A stretch of DNA of 64,000 nucleotides from the NCBI GenBank assembly GCA_005778355.1, contig SXON01000017.1:36511-100510 (forward strand). The letters are read 5' to 3'. This DNA comes from Pseudomonadota bacterium (GTDB lineage: Bacteria > Myxococcota_A > UBA796 > SXON01). The stretch's first letter is position 1. Every line of letters begins with the position of its first letter. The notes under the pieces were generated by a model. The model worked only from the letters and a program-made list of their open reading frames with translations. It did no database searches and was not told the DNA's origin. Positions 61,818 to 64,000 of this stretch are shown in pieces. The translations under genes and the position numbers were made by a program.

Positions 61818-62174
61818 CTACACCACGACATCGACGTACATTCCCGGCTCCGCCGTGATGATCGAGCTCGCGACGATGGCCTCGGCCACGAGGGCCGCGG
61901 CGGACGTGGCGTCGGTCGCGACCCCAGTGGACTCGACCACCGGGCTCTCGACGGGGGGCGCCGGCGCCGTGGTGGTGGCCGTCTCGTCAATGGCTGCCGT
62001 GGCCTCAGGCGAGAAGCTCACCTCCACGGCGGGGGTGCTGGCCGCAGCCGCGCGCCAGTGGGCGCGCGACGGGGAGCGACCCTCGGCCTTGGCGGCGTGA
62101 ACCTCAGCGGCTCGGGCCTGGCCGCGCACGGCGGGGCCGCCCTGGTGTCCGTTACTCGAGTCAACTGGGCGCAT
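61818..62174 (-). CDS. Small Ala/Thr-rich hypothetical protein
   Basis: This 118-codon frame has strong GC3 bias and GGAGA 5 bases before the ATG, so it is probably real. Residues 1-45 are basic and polar; residues 49-58 read VEVSFSPEAT, a motif like those in flagellar or anti-sigma small proteins, and the C-terminal half is Thr/Ala/Val-rich. No membrane segment or signal is visible. Function unknown. Confidence 0.55.
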   Translation of the reverse strand: MRPVDSSNGHQGGPAVRGQARAAEVHAAKAEGRSPSRAHWRAAAASTPAVEVSFSPEATAAIDETATTTAPAPPVESPVVESTGVATDATSAAALVAEAIVASSIITAEPGMYVDVVV

Positions 62175-62225
62175 GAGGTCTCCGTGGTCCCCTCCCCTTC
62201 GGAAGAAGCACTTGGCACTTGAGCC

Positions 62226-62582
62226 TCAACGACCGCGCCACCGGTCCGTTTCGCGACGCTCGCGCTTCGTGGGGCGCCCGGCCCCGGCCTCGCGCGAGGC
62301 CACCTCGAGTGTCCGAGCAGGGCGCGGCGGCGTCAGATCCTCGTAGAGCAGCCTCGCGACGGTTGCGGGGCCACGCACCGCGCTCGGGACGAGCACCCGC
62401 GCGAGGCGTGGCCAGTCCCCCACACGCACCCGCAGCTCATCGCCGGGACGGACCGCCCGCGCAGGCTTCACCGCCTCGCCGTTGACACTCACGTGCCCCG
62501 CGTCGCACGCTTCTTTCGCCTGCGACCGGGTCTTGTAGAAGCGAGCGGCCCAGAGCCACACGTCGAGGCGGACGGTGTCCAC
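62226..62582 (-). CDS. S4-domain RNA-binding protein, Hsp15-like
   Basis: The GTG start gives 118 residues. The S4 domain (about 4-60) has RLDVWLWAARFYKTRSQAKEA and GHVSVNGEAVKPARAVRPGDEL, as in Hsp15/HslR and RqcP, which bind stalled 50S subunits carrying peptidyl-tRNA. The C-terminal half is Arg-rich. A GCTACG element 8 bases upstream fits the leaderless pattern. It is a single-gene unit by spacing. Confidence 0.9.
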   Translation of the reverse strand: MDTVRLDVWLWAARFYKTRSQAKEACDAGHVSVNGEAVKPARAVRPGDELRVRVGDWPRLARVLVPSAVRGPATVARLLYEDLTPPRPARTLEVASREAGAGRPTKRERRETDRWRGR

Positions 62583-62590
62583 GGCGGTGA

Positions 62591-62596
62591 CGTAGC
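62591..62596 (-). promoter_or_regulatory. -10 element for the Hsp15-like gene
   Basis: GCTACG on the minus strand ends 8 bases before the GTG at 62582, with no Shine-Dalgarno sequence. Confidence 0.35.
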
Positions 62597-62664
62597 TCGG
62601 GCGGAGCGCTGGGGCCAGGGGGTCGGGAGGGGCTCGAAAGGCGTCCCCGAACCGAAAGGACCGA

Positions 62665-62711
62665 AAGGTGTCGGAGGTTAAGGGTTAAGACTTGGCTGTT
62701 GACGTGTCAAC
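62665..62711 (+). repeat. 47-bp repeat, copy 1, ending in a palindrome
   Basis: The unit contains GGAGGTTAAGGGTTAAGAC and ends in the palindrome GTTGAC-GT-GTCAAC. Copy 2 is 141 bases downstream. The two differ at only three or so positions. Confidence 0.7.
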
Positions 62712-62805
62712 CGTGACGCCGCCCCCACACGAGCACCGCGGCGGCCCGGGTCAGACAAACGATCAAGCCGCGTCGCTATGGACCGCAAGTCCCGCAGGGT
62801 TCCCT

Positions 62806-62852
62806 AAGGTACCGGAGGTTAAGGGTTAAGACTTGGCTGTTGACGTATCAAC
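62806..62852 (+). repeat. 47-bp repeat, copy 2
   Basis: Second copy, ending GTTGA-CGTA-TCAAC; the outer pairs of the palindrome are kept. The repeat may be an operator, a small RNA or a mobile-element relic. Confidence 0.7.
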
Positions 62853-62995
62853 GCCACGCCAGCCCGACGCCTGCAACCTCGCGCCCGGCCAACTCGGGGG
62901 CTTGTCGAGTCGGCCCGAATCGCCCGCCGTGGTGCTGAATCCCGTCGTGGCGTCGCGGGCACCGTGGGTTCAGACCCCGGATTCGTCGCCAGCGG

Positions 62996-63001
62996 GCTAG
63001 C
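62996..63001 (+). promoter_or_regulatory. -10 element for the zinc-finger gene
   Basis: GCTAGC ends 8 bases before the GTG at 63010. It is itself palindromic, and no Shine-Dalgarno sequence follows. Confidence 0.4.
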
Positions 63002-63009
63002 GTCACCCC

Positions 63010-63889
63010 GTGTGGCCGTGGACCCGCAAGCCAGCTGTCCCGTCGCCTGACGAGGCGTGCTCGTTCTGCAATCGAACGCGGGCTGACGTGCGTGTCCTGG
63101 TAGCGGGCGACACCGCGTCGAACTGTGACGCCTGCGCCGCGTTCTCGGTCGGACAGCTCGACTACCCGAATGACGAGCTCGCGCAACCGGGAATGCGCGT
63201 GCTCAGGGCGTCGCTGAAGGAGATCCTGGCACGCATGGGTCCCGACGTGCCGCACCGGGTTTCAGGCCCCGTGCTCGGGGCTGCGGCGGCGCTGGCCGCC
63301 TCGTTGACGGAGCGTCACAACCTCTCGATCGAGGCGATGCGCCTTCGCAATGGGCCAGCGGCGCTCTTTCTTCTCGACGTCCCCGGGGGCCACGCCCACG
63401 ATGGTGCTCAACGCCGCCTCGTACTGGATCGGGCAGGGCGATGCTGCAAAAGCAGCCGAACGGGTCCGCGCAATCGACATCACGGCGCTCCCGGTCGTCG
63501 ACCAGGCCCATCGCCACCTCAACCTGGCGTCGGCGCTCCTTTCCTGCGGCGGCGACGAGGCCGGGATCGAGGCGCTGCTGGTCGCTGCGGAGGCCGCACT
63601 CGACGAGGCCGCGAGCGACCCCTACGCGACCGCCTGGCGCGTGTGCGTGCACAATAGCCGCGGCGACCTCGCGCTCCGCCGAGGCGACGCCGCAGGCGCC
63701 CTCCAGCACTTCCAGGCCGCGCTCGCGGGCGGGGCCAGCTACGACGCGGCCACCCACCGGCGGGTGGGCGACGCGATGCACGCGATGCAAGACGACGACG
63801 GCGCGAGGCAGGCGTGGACGTCCGCCTTGGCGGCGGCTCACCCCGACACCCCGCTCGCCGCACAACTACGAGCCCGCCTGGGATCTTGA
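63010..63889 (+). pseudogene. ClpX-type zinc-finger plus TPR protein, split by a frameshift
   Basis: A GTG at 63010 starts a frame whose first residues contain a ClpX-type C4 zinc finger (C17, C20, C39, C42 in CSFC and CDAC) and a helical stretch. Good coding sequence stays in this frame to about DVPG, then continues in the next frame from ATPTMVLNAASYWIG through TPR-like repeats to the TGA at 63887-63889. Removing one G from GGGGG at 63385-63389 joins both into about 292 residues. Either the assembly has an extra G or the gene is broken. A second start at the ATG 63401 could make two separate genes instead. Confidence 0.6.
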
Positions 63890-63914
63890 CGCCCACGGCA
63901 CCGGCGTATACATG
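63886..63914 (+). promoter_or_regulatory. Promoter of tRNA-Asn
   Basis: TTGACG (63886-63891) overlaps the stop codon of the preceding gene and is followed after 15-17 bases by TATACAT (63907-63913). Transcription would start about 4-8 bases before the tRNA. Confidence 0.5.
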
Positions 63915-63923
63915 GGCGGCGAT

Positions 63924-64000
63924 TCCCGCTTAGCTCAGCTGGTTAGAGCGACGGACTGTTAATCCGTAGGTCCTGTGTTCAAGTCACAGAGCGGGAGCCA
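63924..64000 (+). tRNA. tRNA-Asn (anticodon GTT)
   Basis: The 77-base cloverleaf has acceptor stem TCCCGCT/AGCGGGA, a D arm (GCTCAGCTGGTTAGAGC), anticodon stem ACGGA/TCCGT with loop CTGTTAA (anticodon GTT at 63958-63960), T arm CTGTG/CACAG with TTCAAGT, discriminator G and an encoded CCA. It ends exactly at the window edge. Confidence 0.97.

Larger units (their letters stand above)
62583..63009. other. Noncoding region with duplicated segment (427 bases)
   Basis: The gap between the Hsp15-like gene and the split zinc-finger gene holds two 47-bp repeat copies and a tandem ACCGAAAGG (62651-62668). It also carries the promoters of its flanking genes. I see no ORF with coding bias and no rRNA or tRNA in it. 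Confidence 0.5.

Overview
This window is high-GC, GC3-rich chromosomal DNA that looks like an uncultured Myxococcota (Deltaproteobacteria-like) bacterium. The clues are MopE-type Asp/Cys repeats, C-terminal Cys-Cys/hydrophobic/Arg tails resembling MYXO-CTERM, Asp-Thr-Gly linkers, a giant TPR scaffold protein, PEGA and pseudo-caspase proteins, and many small secreted lipoproteins. About 53 protein genes (one truncated by the window edge, one split by a frameshift) and one tRNA-Asn can be supported. There is no rRNA, CRISPR array, prophage, transposase gene or obvious biosynthetic cluster.

Layout. 1-8.8 kb: a cut-off gene, a caspase-like protein without its cysteine, a sulfatase-superfamily lipoprotein, an SDR, a secreted propeller, small lipoproteins and an orphan histidine kinase. 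8.8-14.5 kb: a large radical SAM protein, an acyl-CoA dehydrogenase and a PEGA protein. 14.5-22.6 kb: envelope proteins, a YfgM-like/BamB pair preceded by a degenerate sugar-isomerase-like protein, endonuclease III coupled to a MopE-type protein, and an outer-membrane protein. 22.6-26.4 kb: a translation operon on the minus strand (unknown low-complexity protein, rbfA, truB, rplS, yraN). 26.4-30.8 kb: a small protein, a lipoprotein, an M20 peptidase, grpE and a DUF4340 protein. 30.8-38.3 kb: a three-gene operon led by an 1852-residue TPR protein. 38.4-46.1 kb: an MCE/barrel-like protein divergent from a peptidase-propeller-barrel protein, an Asp-Thr-Gly lipoprotein and a lytic transglycosylase. 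46.1-51.9 kb: an SLC1-type transporter, a two-subunit molybdenum hydroxylase (IorAB type) and a carboxyltransferase fused to a biotinyl domain. 52-60.5 kb: a polytopic membrane protein, an esterase, an MFS transporter, a hemerythrin/radical-SAM fusion, YceI, SRPBCC and thioredoxin-fold proteins. 60.5-64 kb: repeat-rich DNA, including a 173-bp element with 40-bp imperfect inverted ends, then Hsp15, a frameshifted zinc-finger/TPR gene and tRNA-Asn.

Several properties recur across unrelated genes. At least fifteen secreted proteins begin with very short signal peptides that lack any Arg/Lys. Many start codons have no Shine-Dalgarno sequence but have a GATAGC-like hexamer ending 8-11 bases upstream, as expected for leaderless mRNAs; one such hexamer sits exactly midway between two divergent start codons. 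Convergent neighbours repeatedly share the tetramer CTAG as overlapping stop codons. The palindrome GTCGCGAC is scattered through the window far more often than expected. These were read by eye and have not been computed genome-wide.

The genes mostly serve the cell envelope, translation and ribosome maturation, oxidation chemistry and surface proteins. The most unusual single proteins are the hemerythrin/radical-SAM fusion, the MCE/barrel-like protein, the carboxyltransferase/biotinyl fusion and the cysteine-less caspase homologue with an EF-hand loop.
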